Part shown: one piece after another, positions 26,147 to 35,712 of the stretch
Position numbering within the stretch: the first letter of the stretch is position 1
Layout: each line of letters starts with the position of its first letter
Source: an uncultured Bacilli bacterium
GTDB lineage: Bacteria; Bacillota_I; Bacilli_A; RF39; UBA660
Length of the DNA stretch: 51,011 nt
Direction of reading: 5' to 3'
Assembly (NCBI GenBank): GCA_948479395.1
Contig: CAOLUI010000005.1
Location: forward strand, 1-51,011
Position numbers and translations under genes: made by a program
Notes under the pieces: generated by a model
The model's input: only the letters and a program-made list of their open reading frames with translations
What the model was told of the DNA's origin: nothing
Databases searched by the model: none

Positions 26147-26818
26147 ATGAAAGAAATACTAGAATCCTTTGGAATAAAAGTTAAAAACGAAGAACTTTTA
26201 TTAAATGCTTTAACTCACAGCTCTTACTCAAATGAACATAATACTTCTAATTATGAAAGATTAGAATTTTTAGGCGATGCTATTTTAGAAGTTATAACTA
26301 GTGAATATTTATTCTTGAATACAGATTATAATGAAGGAGATATGAGTAAAATAAGAGCTAGTTACGTTTGCGAAGAAGCTTTATACAATTATGCTAAGGA
26401 TATTAGATTAAAAGATTATATTAGAGTAGGTCATGGTCAAGAAAAAAATATTAATAGTACTATTATTGCAGATGTTTTTGAAAGTATTATAGCTGTTATT
26501 TATTTAGAAAATAATTTAGAAATAACCAAAAATTTTGTTTTAAAACTAATTCTTCCTTATATCGAAAATAATGTGCAATTTGTCCATGATTATAAATCAT
26601 TATTACAAGAAATGGTGCAAACAGATAAAAAAAGCTTAGATTATGTTTTGATAAAAGAAACAGGTCCAGCTCATGAAAAAGAATTTACAATTGAGGTGCA
26701 AATTGATGGGATGATTTATGGAAGAGGTATCGGTAAAAGTAAAAAAGAAGCTGAACAAAATGCTGCCCAGGATGCTTATCAAAAGTCAGTAGTTAAAGGA
26801 GAAAAAAGATGTTTTTAA
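26147..26818 (+). CDS. rnc: Ribonuclease III
   Basis: Cleaves double-stranded RNA in rRNA processing and mRNA decay. The catalytic signature ERLEFLGDAIL lies about residues 37-47; the second acidic site ADVFESIIAVIYL follows at about 107-119. A double-stranded-RNA-binding domain ends the protein (IGKSKKEAEQNAAQDAY). RBS GGAGGA stands before ATG 26147; TATAAT at 26118-26123 is a possible -10. It overlaps smc by 10 bp, the usual rnc-smc order of Bacilli. Confidence 0.96.
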   Translation: MKEILESFGIKVKNEELLLNALTHSSYSNEHNTSNYERLEFLGDAILEVITSEYLFLNTDYNEGDMSKIRASYVCEEALYNYAKDIRLKDYIRVGHGQEKNINSTIIADVFESIIAVIYLENNLEITKNFVLKLILPYIENNVQFVHDYKSLLQEMVQTDKKSLDYVLIKETGPAHEKEFTIEVQIDGMIYGRGIGKSKKEAEQNAAQDAYQKSVVKGEKRCF

Positions 26819-29751
26819 AAAGTATTAAAGCTAATGGATTTAAATCTTTTGCTGAAAAGATTAATATAATGCTCGATAATAACATTACTTGTATTGTTGG
26901 GCCCAATGGATCTGGAAAATCTAATATTGTAGATGCTGTTCGTTGGGTTTTGGGAGAACAATCTATAAAAAATTTACGCGGAACCTCTGGAATGAGTGAT
27001 GTTATATTTACTGGATCCAAAACTAGAATAGGAGCTAATCGTGCTGAAGTGTCTTTGACTTTTGATAATAGTGATCACTACTTAAATAGCGAATTTAAAG
27101 AAATTGAAATCAAAAGAATTCTTTATCGAAGTGGAGATAGTGAATATTTCATTAATAACTCCAAAGTTAGATTAAAAGATATTACAGATCTTTTTTTAGA
27201 TAGTGGAGCGGGAAATGATTCTTTTAACATAATTAGTCAAGGAAATATTGAAGCGATTATTAATAGTAAGCCACACGAACGAAGAATAATTTTTGAAAGT
27301 GCTGCTGGAGTTTTAAAATACAAAAAACGCAAAGAAGAAAGTCTAAAAAAATTAGAAAAAACTCGTGAAAATATTGAAAAAGTCAATTTAATTATCGAAG
27401 AGTTAAAAACAACTCTGGAACCCTTAAAAGAGCAAAGTCTAAATGCCCAAAAATATTTAGAATTAAAAGAACAATTAAAAAATATTGAAATAGCTACGAT
27501 TGTGAATGAAATTCAATCCCTTAATGATTTAATAACGCAAGTAAAAAACGAAATAGAAACTAAGAATACCAAAATATTAGATTTAAATACATCTTCTAGT
27601 GATGAATCAGTTAAATTAGAAACTTTAAAATTACAAAGTATTAAATTAGATGAAATTATTAATGAAACTAATAAAACTTTATTAAAGGTTACTAGTAAAT
27701 TTGTTAATCTCCAAAATGAAAAATTAATGTATACCGAAAGAAAAAAATATAATGGTGATAATCTTAATCTTGATCAAAATATTTTAAACTTAAAAGAAGA
27801 AGTTTTAGCATTAGATAAAACTATTAACTTGTTAGAAAATGAAATAAATTCTTTAACTATTCAAATGAAAAAATATAATCATGATTTAAGTGAAATAAAT
27901 GAAGAACAAAGCTTTAATAAACTAAAAGGCAATGCACTAAATTTAAAATTTCAAGAAAGTTTAAAAGAATTATATACTTTAAAAAGTCAAGCTGAAGTTT
28001 TAGAAAATAGTCTTTTGAATGATGTTAAAATGCCTAATTCTGTAAAAAGTGTTTTAACAAATGAAAGTTTAAAAGGTATTTATAATACAATAGGTAAACT
28101 TATCACCGTTCCTGATCAATATGTAACAGCTATTGATACCATTTTAGGAGCTAGTTCAAATTTTATTGTCGTTAAAGATGAGTTAGTGGCTAAAAAATCT
28201 ATCGCTTATCTAAAAGAAAAAAAATTAGGTCGAGCCACCTTTTTTCCCCTTAATATTATTAAAGAAAAAAATATTTCTTCCCAAATAAAAGATAAATTAA
28301 AAAAAATGTCTGGTTTTATTGGGGTTGCGAGCGAGTTAGTAGAATATAAACCAGAATTTTGTAATATTATTAGAAATCAGCTAGGAAATGTCTTAGTCGT
28401 TGATTCAATCGATTCTCTAAATAAAATTGGCAAAGAACTAGAATACAAATTTCGCATTGTTACTTTGGATGGAGAAGTATTACATACTGGAGGTTCTTTA
28501 AGTGGAGGTTTTAAATCTTCTCATAACAGTATATTAAACGATAAACTAGAATTAACCAAAATAAAAAATAATATAGCAAATAAAGAACAAGAAAATATTA
28601 GCTTTAGAAAAGAATTAGAAGAACATGAACAAAAACAAAATACTTTGCACGAAAAAGAAGAAGAATTAAATCGAATTATTATAAATTTAAAAGAAAGTAT
28701 AAAAGAAAAAACTAATTTAATGGATAATAAAAAGCAAAAACAATTAGAGCTTAACAAAGAATTAGAAGGCTCGATTGCTCTTAAAGATGGTAATATTGAT
28801 CAAAAATTAATGGTTATGTTAGATGAAGTAAATGAAGCTCAAATGGCTAAAGATTTAACTGAGACTAAATTAAACGATTTAAAAAATGAAAAGAATAATC
28901 TTTTAAGCGAAATAACTGAATTAGAGCATACTTATCGCGAAAAAAATTCTTTACATAATAAATTCCAAAATGAATTAAAAGCCCAAGAAATTGAATTAAG
29001 TAAATTAGAAATTAAATTAGATACTTTGTTAAATACTTTAAATGAAAATTATAATTTAACTTATGAGAAAGCTCAATTAACCTATATCTTAGAAATAGAT
29101 ATTAACTTAGCTCGAAAACAAGTTTTAGAATTAAAAAATTCGATTGCTAAATTAGGGGAAGTAAATGTTTTTGCCATTGAAGAATATGAAAGAATTAGTA
29201 CTCGTTATAATTTTTTAGAAAATCAAAAAAATGATTTAGAAGAAGCAAGTTCTAATTTAAATAATGTTATTGAAGAAATGGATACTATTATGATTGATAA
29301 ATTTAAATCCACTTTTACGGCGATTAATAAAGAATTTCAAAAAGTTTTTAAAAAATTATTTAAAGGGGGAACAGGTCTATTAAAACTTACCGATCCGGAA
29401 AATATTTTAGAAACCGGAATTGAAATAGTTGCTGAACCACCAGGAAAAAAATTAAATTCTATCGGTCTTTTAAGTGGGGGCGAAAAAACTCTTACTTCTA
29501 TTTCCCTTTTATTTGCTATTCTAAATATTAAAACTATTCCTTTTTGCATTTTAGATGAAGTAGAAGCTGCTCTTGATGAAGCCAATGTTGATGCTTTTGG
29601 TTCATATTTACAAGAATATAAAAAAAATAGTCAGTTTATTTTAATTACTCATAAAAAAAGAACAATGGAATATGCTGATACTTTATATGGAATAACCATG
29701 CAAGAATCTGGAGTAAGTAAAATAGTTAGTGTTAAACTTGAAAATATTTAG
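26809..29751 (+). CDS. smc: Chromosome segregation ATPase SMC, short version
   Basis: Condensin ATPase organising the chromosome. The N-terminal head has Walker A GPNGSGKSN (about residues 31-39); the C-terminal head has signature LLSGGEKTL (about 885-893) and Walker B FCILDEVEAALDE (about 911). The hinge is seen around residues 420-560 (SLKGIYNTIGKLI, FIGVASELVE, SLSGGFKSS). At 980 residues it is about 200 shorter than Bacillus SMC; both heads and hinge are complete, so the coiled-coil arms must be short. Coupled to rnc; ftsY does not follow. Confidence 0.95.
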   Translation: MFLKSIKANGFKSFAEKINIMLDNNITCIVGPNGSGKSNIVDAVRWVLGEQSIKNLRGTSGMSDVIFTGSKTRIGANRAEVSLTFDNSDHYLNSEFKEIEIKRILYRSGDSEYFINNSKVRLKDITDLFLDSGAGNDSFNIISQGNIEAIINSKPHERRIIFESAAGVLKYKKRKEESLKKLEKTRENIEKVNLIIEELKTTLEPLKEQSLNAQKYLELKEQLKNIEIATIVNEIQSLNDLITQVKNEIETKNTKILDLNTSSSDESVKLETLKLQSIKLDEIINETNKTLLKVTSKFVNLQNEKLMYTERKKYNGDNLNLDQNILNLKEEVLALDKTINLLENEINSLTIQMKKYNHDLSEINEEQSFNKLKGNALNLKFQESLKELYTLKSQAEVLENSLLNDVKMPNSVKSVLTNESLKGIYNTIGKLITVPDQYVTAIDTILGASSNFIVVKDELVAKKSIAYLKEKKLGRATFFPLNIIKEKNISSQIKDKLKKMSGFIGVASELVEYKPEFCNIIRNQLGNVLVVDSIDSLNKIGKELEYKFRIVTLDGEVLHTGGSLSGGFKSSHNSILNDKLELTKIKNNIANKEQENISFRKELEEHEQKQNTLHEKEEELNRIIINLKESIKEKTNLMDNKKQKQLELNKELEGSIALKDGNIDQKLMVMLDEVNEAQMAKDLTETKLNDLKNEKNNLLSEITELEHTYREKNSLHNKFQNELKAQEIELSKLEIKLDTLLNTLNENYNLTYEKAQLTYILEIDINLARKQVLELKNSIAKLGEVNVFAIEEYERISTRYNFLENQKNDLEEASSNLNNVIEEMDTIMIDKFKSTFTAINKEFQKVFKKLFKGGTGLLKLTDPENILETGIEIVAEPPGKKLNSIGLLSGGEKTLTSISLLFAILNIKTIPFCILDEVEAALDEANVDAFGSYLQEYKKNSQFILITHKKRTMEYADTLYGITMQESGVSKIVSVKLENI

Positions 29752-29794
29752 AAAATATGGTATATTATCTCCCAATTAAAAAAGGGGGATTTTT

Positions 29795-30688
29795 TTGAAA
29801 ACTATATCCATATCTAAAAAAGCTTTTAAAAATTTAGATTTACTAGATCTTCCTCAAGAAGTATTAAATACAGAAGGTATAATTTATCAATTTTCTTATA
29901 AAAGACAAGACAAAATTTTAAAAAAATTATATCACTGTGAAGGGCCAGTGTTTGCCAATAAACTTTATACTTTAGAAATGTTAGATTATTATAAAGATTA
30001 TTTACCAGCTAATTTTTATATTCCGGATTATTTAGTTTCAGTAAGTAACAGAATAAATGCTTTTACTTGTCCTAAATGCCAAGGAAAAACATTGCAAGTT
30101 ATTTTAAGTGATAAAAATCTTGATTATAATGAAAAAATATTTTATTTAAAACAAATTGGCTTTATTTTAGAAAAATTAAAAAATATTCGCAAATATACGC
30201 CGTTAAAAGATATTTATTTAAATGATATTCATTCTTCTAATTTTATGGTTGAACCTATTAATCATGAAGTTTCCGTAATTGATTTAGATAGTTGTAAAAT
30301 TGCTGACAATAAAGCTTTTCCCTCTAAATTTCTTATCGATGATTCTCTTGTTTCATTAATTCCAAGTAAATATCAAAAAAATAACGATCAAATGCCAGGA
30401 ACGGGATTATTTATTGTAGATGAAGAAACTGATTTATATTGCTATAGTATGTTGATTTTAAACTATTTATGCGGCATAAATGTTCATCGTTTAAGTTTAG
30501 AAGAATATTATGAATATTTAAATTATTTAGAAAGTATAAGAGTTTATCAAAAATTATTAGATATTTTTGCTAAACTTGTAGCCTCAGGCCATAATGAAAA
30601 TCCCGTAAATTATATTGATGCTTTAACAAAAGAACAAATTTATCGGGCTCATAATATTGTTTATTCTAGAGTTCGAAAAAAAAGCTGA
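29795..30688 (+). CDS. Protein-kinase-like fold protein, unassigned
   Basis: Start TTG 29795, chosen because of the strong AAGGGGG site 6 bases before it. A catalytic-loop-like DIHSSNFMV (about residues 143-151) and a metal-binding-like VIDLDSCK (about 160-167) have the spacing of protein or aminoglycoside kinases (Asp and Asn present; DLD in place of DFG). CPKCQGK near residue 91 adds a CxxC. No glycine-rich loop or membrane span is obvious. Substrate unknown. It sits between smc and the convergent def gene. Confidence 0.6.
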   Translation: MKTISISKKAFKNLDLLDLPQEVLNTEGIIYQFSYKRQDKILKKLYHCEGPVFANKLYTLEMLDYYKDYLPANFYIPDYLVSVSNRINAFTCPKCQGKTLQVILSDKNLDYNEKIFYLKQIGFILEKLKNIRKYTPLKDIYLNDIHSSNFMVEPINHEVSVIDLDSCKIADNKAFPSKFLIDDSLVSLIPSKYQKNNDQMPGTGLFIVDEETDLYCYSMLILNYLCGINVHRLSLEEYYEYLNYLESIRVYQKLLDIFAKLVASGHNENPVNYIDALTKEQIYRAHNIVYSRVRKKS

Positions 30689-30704
30689 AAAATGCGAAAA
30701 ATTT

Positions 30705-31256
30705 TTAAATTTCTCGCATATTTTCCATATTTTTATAGGGATTTTTAGGATCTATTTTATCGGTAAATAAAATTCCATTCAAATGATCAATTTCATGTTG
30801 AAAAGCGATCGCTAAATCTTCTCGAACACGTATTCTGTAAGGATTGCCTTCTATATCAAAGGCTTCTACTGTAACACGAGCATATCTTGGGACAATCCCT
30901 TCAGTTTCGCGGTTTATACTTAAACATCCTTCGCCTTCACCAACATAAATTAATTCTTCACTATTACTAACAATTTTAGGATTGATAACAATATAGTTTT
31001 CAAATTGCCCTTCATCAACTTCATCAACAATTACAAAAATTCTTTTGGCAATTCCTAACTGAATATAAGCAAGACCCATACCAGCTCGTAAATTATATTT
31101 TTCTCTTAAATCATCTATTTGGCTAATTTTTAAATAGTCTAACATATCTTGAATCCGCTTTTTGTCTTCATTTGAGAGAGGAAAAACTACTTCTTTACTA
31201 ATCAAACGCAATCGTTTGTCTTTTTCATCTAATATAACTAAATCAGGTAACTTCAT
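30705..31256 (-). CDS. def: Peptide deformylase
   Basis: Removes the formyl group from nascent proteins. Motif 2 EGCLS (C111) and motif 3 QHEIDH (H154, E155, H158) are intact, so the metal site and catalytic Glu are present. Motif 1, usually GxGLAAPQ, reads GMGLAYIQ (59-66), an unusual pair of substitutions beside the active site. Length 183 fits the type 2 enzymes of Gram-positive bacteria. A GGGAG RBS precedes ATG 31256. Confidence 0.93.
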   Translation of the reverse strand: MKLPDLVILDEKDKRLRLISKEVVFPLSNEDKKRIQDMLDYLKISQIDDLREKYNLRAGMGLAYIQLGIAKRIFVIVDEVDEGQFENYIVINPKIVSNSEELIYVGEGEGCLSINRETEGIVPRYARVTVEAFDIEGNPYRIRVREDLAIAFQHEIDHLNGILFTDKIDPKNPYKNMENMREI

Positions 31257-31299
31257 AAAACTCCCTTTCTTTCGCCATTTATTGTATCAATAAAACAGC

Positions 31300-31323
31300 A
31301 AAAAAGGAAGCTTAAACTTCCTA
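31300..31323 (-). terminator. Terminator of the YjcZ-like gene
   Basis: Reverse strand: AGGAAG-TTTAAG-CTTCCT followed by TTTTT. The stem begins in the stop codon. Confidence 0.75.
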
Positions 31324-31521
31324 ATTATTATAGTTATTGCCCCAATTCCATCCTGCACCAATGATGATAACAAGAAGTATAAATAGAACAATCCATATTG
31401 CAGCCCCAATACCATAACCAGATGTATATCCAGCATATGATGCATTAGAACACATAGGAGCAGCATTACATCCGCCACCATAACCAGCATTATAGTAGCC
31501 ATTATTTCCGTAATAATACAT
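31321..31521 (-). CDS. YjcZ-like small Gly/Tyr-rich membrane protein
   Basis: 66 residues: a Gly/Tyr/Asn-rich head (MYYYGNNGYYNAGYGGG, with three Cys after it) and a single C-terminal span (IWIVLFILLVIIIGA). This is the layout of the YjcZ family, named from Bacillus sporulation proteins but also found in non-sporulating relatives. RBS AAAGGAGG before ATG 31521. It has its own terminator, so it is a monocistronic unit. Confidence 0.7.
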   Translation of the reverse strand: MYYYGNNGYYNAGYGGGCNAAPMCSNASYAGYTSGYGIGAAIWIVLFILLVIIIGAGWNWGNNYNN

Positions 31522-31646
31522 AGTTTAACCTCCTTTATGTATCTAATATAGTTTATTATAAGTCATAAAAAATGCTACTTTAAAAACCTAAAAAATATTT
31601 TTTCATTTTAATATAATTTATGATATTATTATAATAGGTGAAGAAG

Positions 31647-32816
31647 ATGCGGAAAATTATTACTAAAATAGATATTCCTTTATTAATAATGATGTTAATT
31701 TATTCTGTATTAGGTTTAGTAATTATTCTTAGTGCCTCTTCTGTTTCTGCTGTTTTAAGATATAATGTTTCTTCATACCATTTCTTTATTCGCCAATTAA
31801 TATTTATATTAACTTCTTTTTTCGTTGGTTTTAATGTGATTTTAAGATTTCCTACCTCAAAATACAAATTATTTACGCCTTTATTAATAGTAGGTATTTT
31901 AGCATCATTAGTTGGCTTATTTTTTTATGGAATTATTTCTAATAATGCTCAAAGTTGGTATAAAATAGGTTTTTTCAATTTACAACCAGCTGAATTTGCA
32001 AAATCTGTTATAATTATTTATATGGCCGTATTTTATCAAAAAAGTCTAAAAAAGAAAAAAGTTAGTTTATATTATAATTTAATACCTTTAGCCATTGCGG
32101 GGACAATTTTTATTTTAGTAGCCATGCAACCTGATTTAGGTGGTGCTCTTATAATTGGCGGGATTGCATTTTTAATTTTTTTAATCGTTCCTTTAGGAAA
32201 ACAAAATCAATTAAAACTCTTTAAAGTTTTAGCAATTGCCGGAGTTATAATAGTTGTAGGTCTTCTTTATAGTGGTACTGATATTTTAAATTCTCGCCAA
32301 CTTAGTCGTTTAAAATTTCAAAATCCTTGTGCTAGATATTCTGAAGACACGGGATATCAAGTATGTAATGGTTTTATCGCTATTCATAATGGTGGTCTTT
32401 TTGGAGTTGGTTTAGGCAATTCTACTCAAAAATATTTATATTTACCTGAAGCTCATACTGATTTTATTTTTCCTATTTTAGTTGAGGAATTAGGAGCGAT
32501 TGCCGGAGTTTTAGTCTTAATTGGTTATATTTTTATCTTATACCGAATTTTAAAAATTGGAAAAGAGGCTAAAGGCAATATTCGAAATATGATTTTATGT
32601 TACGGAACATTTGCTTTTATTCTTCTTCATTTAATTGTTAATTTAATGGGAGTATTAGCCCTTATTCCTTTAACAGGAGTACCACTTCCTTTTCTAAGTT
32701 ATGGAGGCAGTTTCACTATTAACTTAATATTAATGTTATTCGTTATTCAAAGAGTTGCTATTGAAAATAAAAACACTAAATTAAAAAGAGAATTAACTTA
32801 TTTGCAAGAAAATTAA
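31647..32816 (+). CDS. ftsW: FtsW-like SEDS peptidoglycan glycosyltransferase
   Basis: Polytopic SEDS protein that polymerises glycan strands from lipid II at the septum. About ten spans. Landmarks: AQSWYKIG and QPAEFAK, the GGLFGVGLGNSTQKYLYLPEAHTDFIF block with EELG, and GVPLPFLSYGGS. LPEAHTDFIF and the GYQVCNGFIAI context favour FtsW over RodA. ATG 31647 fits the AGGTG site; an earlier GTG at 31638 would overlap that site. Confidence 0.88.
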   Translation: MRKIITKIDIPLLIMMLIYSVLGLVIILSASSVSAVLRYNVSSYHFFIRQLIFILTSFFVGFNVILRFPTSKYKLFTPLLIVGILASLVGLFFYGIISNNAQSWYKIGFFNLQPAEFAKSVIIIYMAVFYQKSLKKKKVSLYYNLIPLAIAGTIFILVAMQPDLGGALIIGGIAFLIFLIVPLGKQNQLKLFKVLAIAGVIIVVGLLYSGTDILNSRQLSRLKFQNPCARYSEDTGYQVCNGFIAIHNGGLFGVGLGNSTQKYLYLPEAHTDFIFPILVEELGAIAGVLVLIGYIFILYRILKIGKEAKGNIRNMILCYGTFAFILLHLIVNLMGVLALIPLTGVPLPFLSYGGSFTINLILMLFVIQRVAIENKNTKLKRELTYLQEN

Positions 32817-32817
32817 T

Positions 32818-32842
32818 GGATCTTTAAATGAGATCTTTTTTT
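32818..32842 (+). terminator. Terminator of ftsW
   Basis: GATCT (32819-32823) pairs with AGATC (32831-32835), with T7 after it. Short stem. Confidence 0.5.
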
Positions 32843-32898
32843 ATTTTAAAAAGGAAATATCAAAAATTGGTTGTAAATATATAAGTAGGAGGTGAATG

Positions 32899-33582
32899 AT
32901 GAAATATTTTAAAAATTATATTATTTTATATTCTATTATCGGTTTGTTATTTTTAACCAATATTGGAAGTATCAGTTATTTTTTTCTTAAAAAAATAAAA
33001 TGCCCTATATGTAACGAAACCCCAACAGAAGAGTTAGTTGTGTTAAAAGAAGATAAAAAAGATAATATTTCTAAAATTCATGTTGATATTAAAGGTTATA
33101 TTAAAAATCCTGGAGTTTATGAAATAGAAGAGGGAGCAATAGTTAACGATATTATAAATCTTGCTGGCGGTCTAAAAAAAGGAGCTATAACAGATAATAT
33201 TAACTTAGGAAAAAAGTTGGTTGATGAAGCAGTGGTTATTATTAATTCTAAAGCTGAATTAAATAAAAAAGAAACATGTATTGAAAAAAAAGAAGAAAAT
33301 ACTCCCAATAATTTCGCTGCTATTGATACAGAAGTTATTACCGAAAATAATCCTTTAAACAATCAAAATAATTCTACTGGAAAAGATAACAATGGGAAAA
33401 TCTCACTTAATAAAGCTTCAAAAGAAGAATTAATGACACTTTCTGGAATAGGAGAAAAAACAGCCGAAAAGATTATTGAATATCGTCAAAGTCAAATTTT
33501 TACCAGTATTGAAGAAATAAAAAACGTTAATGGAATAGGGGACGCCTTATTTGAAAAGATTAAAGATAATATTACAATCTAA
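32899..33582 (+). CDS. comEA: Competence DNA receptor ComEA
   Basis: Membrane-anchored double-stranded-DNA receptor of the uptake machinery. N-terminal span about residues 7-27; SLBB domain (VDIKGYIKNPGVYEIEEG...AGGLKKGA) about 55-115; an Asn/Lys-rich linker; and a C-terminal helix-hairpin-helix pair (LNKASKEELMTLSGIGEKTAEKI and IKNVNGIGDALFEKI, both broken from longer text). The AGGAGG site is better spaced for the second of two adjacent ATGs (32899). It overlaps comEC by 32 bp. Confidence 0.93.
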   Translation: MKYFKNYIILYSIIGLLFLTNIGSISYFFLKKIKCPICNETPTEELVVLKEDKKDNISKIHVDIKGYIKNPGVYEIEEGAIVNDIINLAGGLKKGAITDNINLGKKLVDEAVVIINSKAELNKKETCIEKKEENTPNNFAAIDTEVITENNPLNNQNNSTGKDNNGKISLNKASKEELMTLSGIGEKTAEKIIEYRQSQIFTSIEEIKNVNGIGDALFEKIKDNITI

Positions 33583-35614
33583 TCTTTTTTATATAATATT
33601 ATCCTTAATTTTAATAATTTTTATTTTTATAAATACTAATTTACGCCATTATTCATCATCGTTTAATGACAAGACTAAAAAAATAATTGCAAGAATTGAA
33701 TCCTTTACAATAGATGGTGATAAAATAAGCTTTTATTTTAAAGAAAAAGAAAAATTTGTTGCTACTTATTATCTAAAATCGGAAAAAGAAAAAAAGTATT
33801 TTCAAAATAATTTAAAAATTGGTTTAAAAGTATTAATAGAAGGTGAAAAAAATGATCTCCAAAATAATACTATCCCAAATACTTTTAACTATCGAAAATA
33901 TCTTTATAATAAAAAAATTTATTTTTCTTTTTTAATAAATAAAATTACGATAACGAATCAAAAAATATCCAAATTAGCTCAAATAAAAAATTTAAGCCTA
34001 AATAGAATAGAAAAATTAAATAATAATCCATATTTAAAAGCTTTTATTTTAGGAGATAAAGATTTGATGCCACAAGATATATCAAAAGTTATTCAAAATA
34101 ACGGAGTAAGTCATTTATTTGCTTTATCAGGAATGCATTTATCTTTTATATATGAATTTTTAAATAAAATTTTAAAGAAGTTAAAATTCAAAAAAATTAT
34201 TATTTATTCCTTTTTACTTTTTTATTTGGGGTTAGCATCTTTTCCTATTTCCTTTATAAGAGCTTTTTTATTTACTGTTTTTTTAGATTTCAATAAAAGT
34301 TTTGATATTAGTATTTCTAAAATAAAAATATTATATTTAGTGGCCATAATAACGCTTTTTTCTAATCCTTTTTATATTTATGATATTGGTTTTATTTATA
34401 CTTTTATTATAACTTTTTCTTTATTATTTTGTTCTAATTTATTAAAGGTAAAAAATAAAATTTTACAAATAGGAATAGTGAGTATTATAACCTTTTTATT
34501 TAGTGCTCCCATTACTATATTTATTAATTATGAACTAAATTTATCTTCAATTATTAATAATATTATTCTTGTTCCTTTTGTAAGTATTATTATTTTTCCT
34601 TTAGCAATATTAACTTTTTTTCTTTCTTTTTTTCTTCCCATATTTGAATTTATAACTACCATATTAGGGCATTTAAACATTTTTCTTCATCACTTCTCAT
34701 GCCCTATAATATTTGGGAAAATTAATATATTTGAAGTTTTAATTTATTATGTTTTACTGTGTATTTTAGTAAAATATAAATCAAAACTTTTGGTTGTAAT
34801 ATTTTTAATTTATCTATTATTTCTCTATAATAAAAATATTTTTATCAAATATTATTCAGTTTATTATCTAGATGTTGGTCAAGGAGATGCTTCGCTTTTA
34901 GTTTCCCCACAAAATAAAGAAGTCATTCTAATAGATACAGGAGGTCAAATTACTTATGAAAAAGAAAGCTGGCAAAAAAGAAACAAAGAATATAACGTAG
35001 GAGAAACTATAATTCAATTTCTAAAAAGCAAAAGAATTAGAAAAATTGATTTTTTACTTCTGACGCATGGAGATTTAGATCATATAGGATATGCTAATTA
35101 TCTTGTCGATAATATTAAAATAAAAAAAGTCATGATTAATAATGACCAAATAAATTCTTTTGAAAAAAACATTATTCAAAAAGTTCCACAAGTTTTTAAA
35201 TATCAATCTCCATATTTTATCTATAAAAATTTAAATAAGCTAAAATATGATAATGAAAATGATAATAGTTTAATATCATATTTTCAAATTTATAACTATC
35301 AATTTCTATTTATGGGGGATGCTTCCAAAAAAGTAGAATTAGATCTTTTGGCAAAATATTCCTTAAAAATCGATTTTTTGAAATTAGGCCACCATGGTTC
35401 CAAAACCAGTTCTGATGAACAATTTTTAAAAGAAGTATCACCTCAATATGCTATTATATCGGCTGGTCGCAATAATCGTTATAACCATCCTTCCTCTGAA
35501 ACAATTAATTTATTACAAAAATATCACCTTAATATATTAAATACGCAAAAGCATGGTACTATTGAAATTAGAATAACGAAAGAAAAATATCACATAAGCT
35601 TAAATTCTTCATAA
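33551..35614 (+). CDS. comEC: Competence channel ComEC/Rec2
   Basis: Polytopic channel bringing single-stranded DNA across the membrane. N-terminal DUF4131-like part, then the ComEC core (NNGVSHLFALSGMHLSF) with many spans, then an extracellular metallo-beta-lactamase domain: VGQGDASLL, LLTHGDLDHIGY (about residue 502-513), FMGDAS, LGHHGSKTSS. All metal-ligand motifs are present, and length (687) is near normal. The start is uncertain: TTG 33551, behind AGGGGA and inside comEA, is the best supported. Confidence 0.92.
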   Translation: MKRLKIILQSNLFYIILSLILIIFIFINTNLRHYSSSFNDKTKKIIARIESFTIDGDKISFYFKEKEKFVATYYLKSEKEKKYFQNNLKIGLKVLIEGEKNDLQNNTIPNTFNYRKYLYNKKIYFSFLINKITITNQKISKLAQIKNLSLNRIEKLNNNPYLKAFILGDKDLMPQDISKVIQNNGVSHLFALSGMHLSFIYEFLNKILKKLKFKKIIIYSFLLFYLGLASFPISFIRAFLFTVFLDFNKSFDISISKIKILYLVAIITLFSNPFYIYDIGFIYTFIITFSLLFCSNLLKVKNKILQIGIVSIITFLFSAPITIFINYELNLSSIINNIILVPFVSIIIFPLAILTFFLSFFLPIFEFITTILGHLNIFLHHFSCPIIFGKINIFEVLIYYVLLCILVKYKSKLLVVIFLIYLLFLYNKNIFIKYYSVYYLDVGQGDASLLVSPQNKEVILIDTGGQITYEKESWQKRNKEYNVGETIIQFLKSKRIRKIDFLLLTHGDLDHIGYANYLVDNIKIKKVMINNDQINSFEKNIIQKVPQVFKYQSPYFIYKNLNKLKYDNENDNSLISYFQIYNYQFLFMGDASKKVELDLLAKYSLKIDFLKLGHHGSKTSSDEQFLKEVSPQYAIISAGRNNRYNHPSSETINLLQKYHLNILNTQKHGTIEIRITKEKYHISLNSS

Positions 35615-35646
35615 AATATAGTACACTAATTAGTGTTTACATAGAT

Positions 35647-35668
35647 GAAAGGTAATTCCTTTCTTTTT
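35647..35668 (+). terminator. Terminator of comEA-comEC
   Basis: GAAAGG-TAATT-CCTTTC followed by TTTTT. A small ACACTAATTAGTGT palindrome lies just before it. Confidence 0.7.
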
Positions 35669-35712
35669 ATATTTGAATAATTTTGTTATAATAAAAAGCA
35701 AGGACTGATTAG

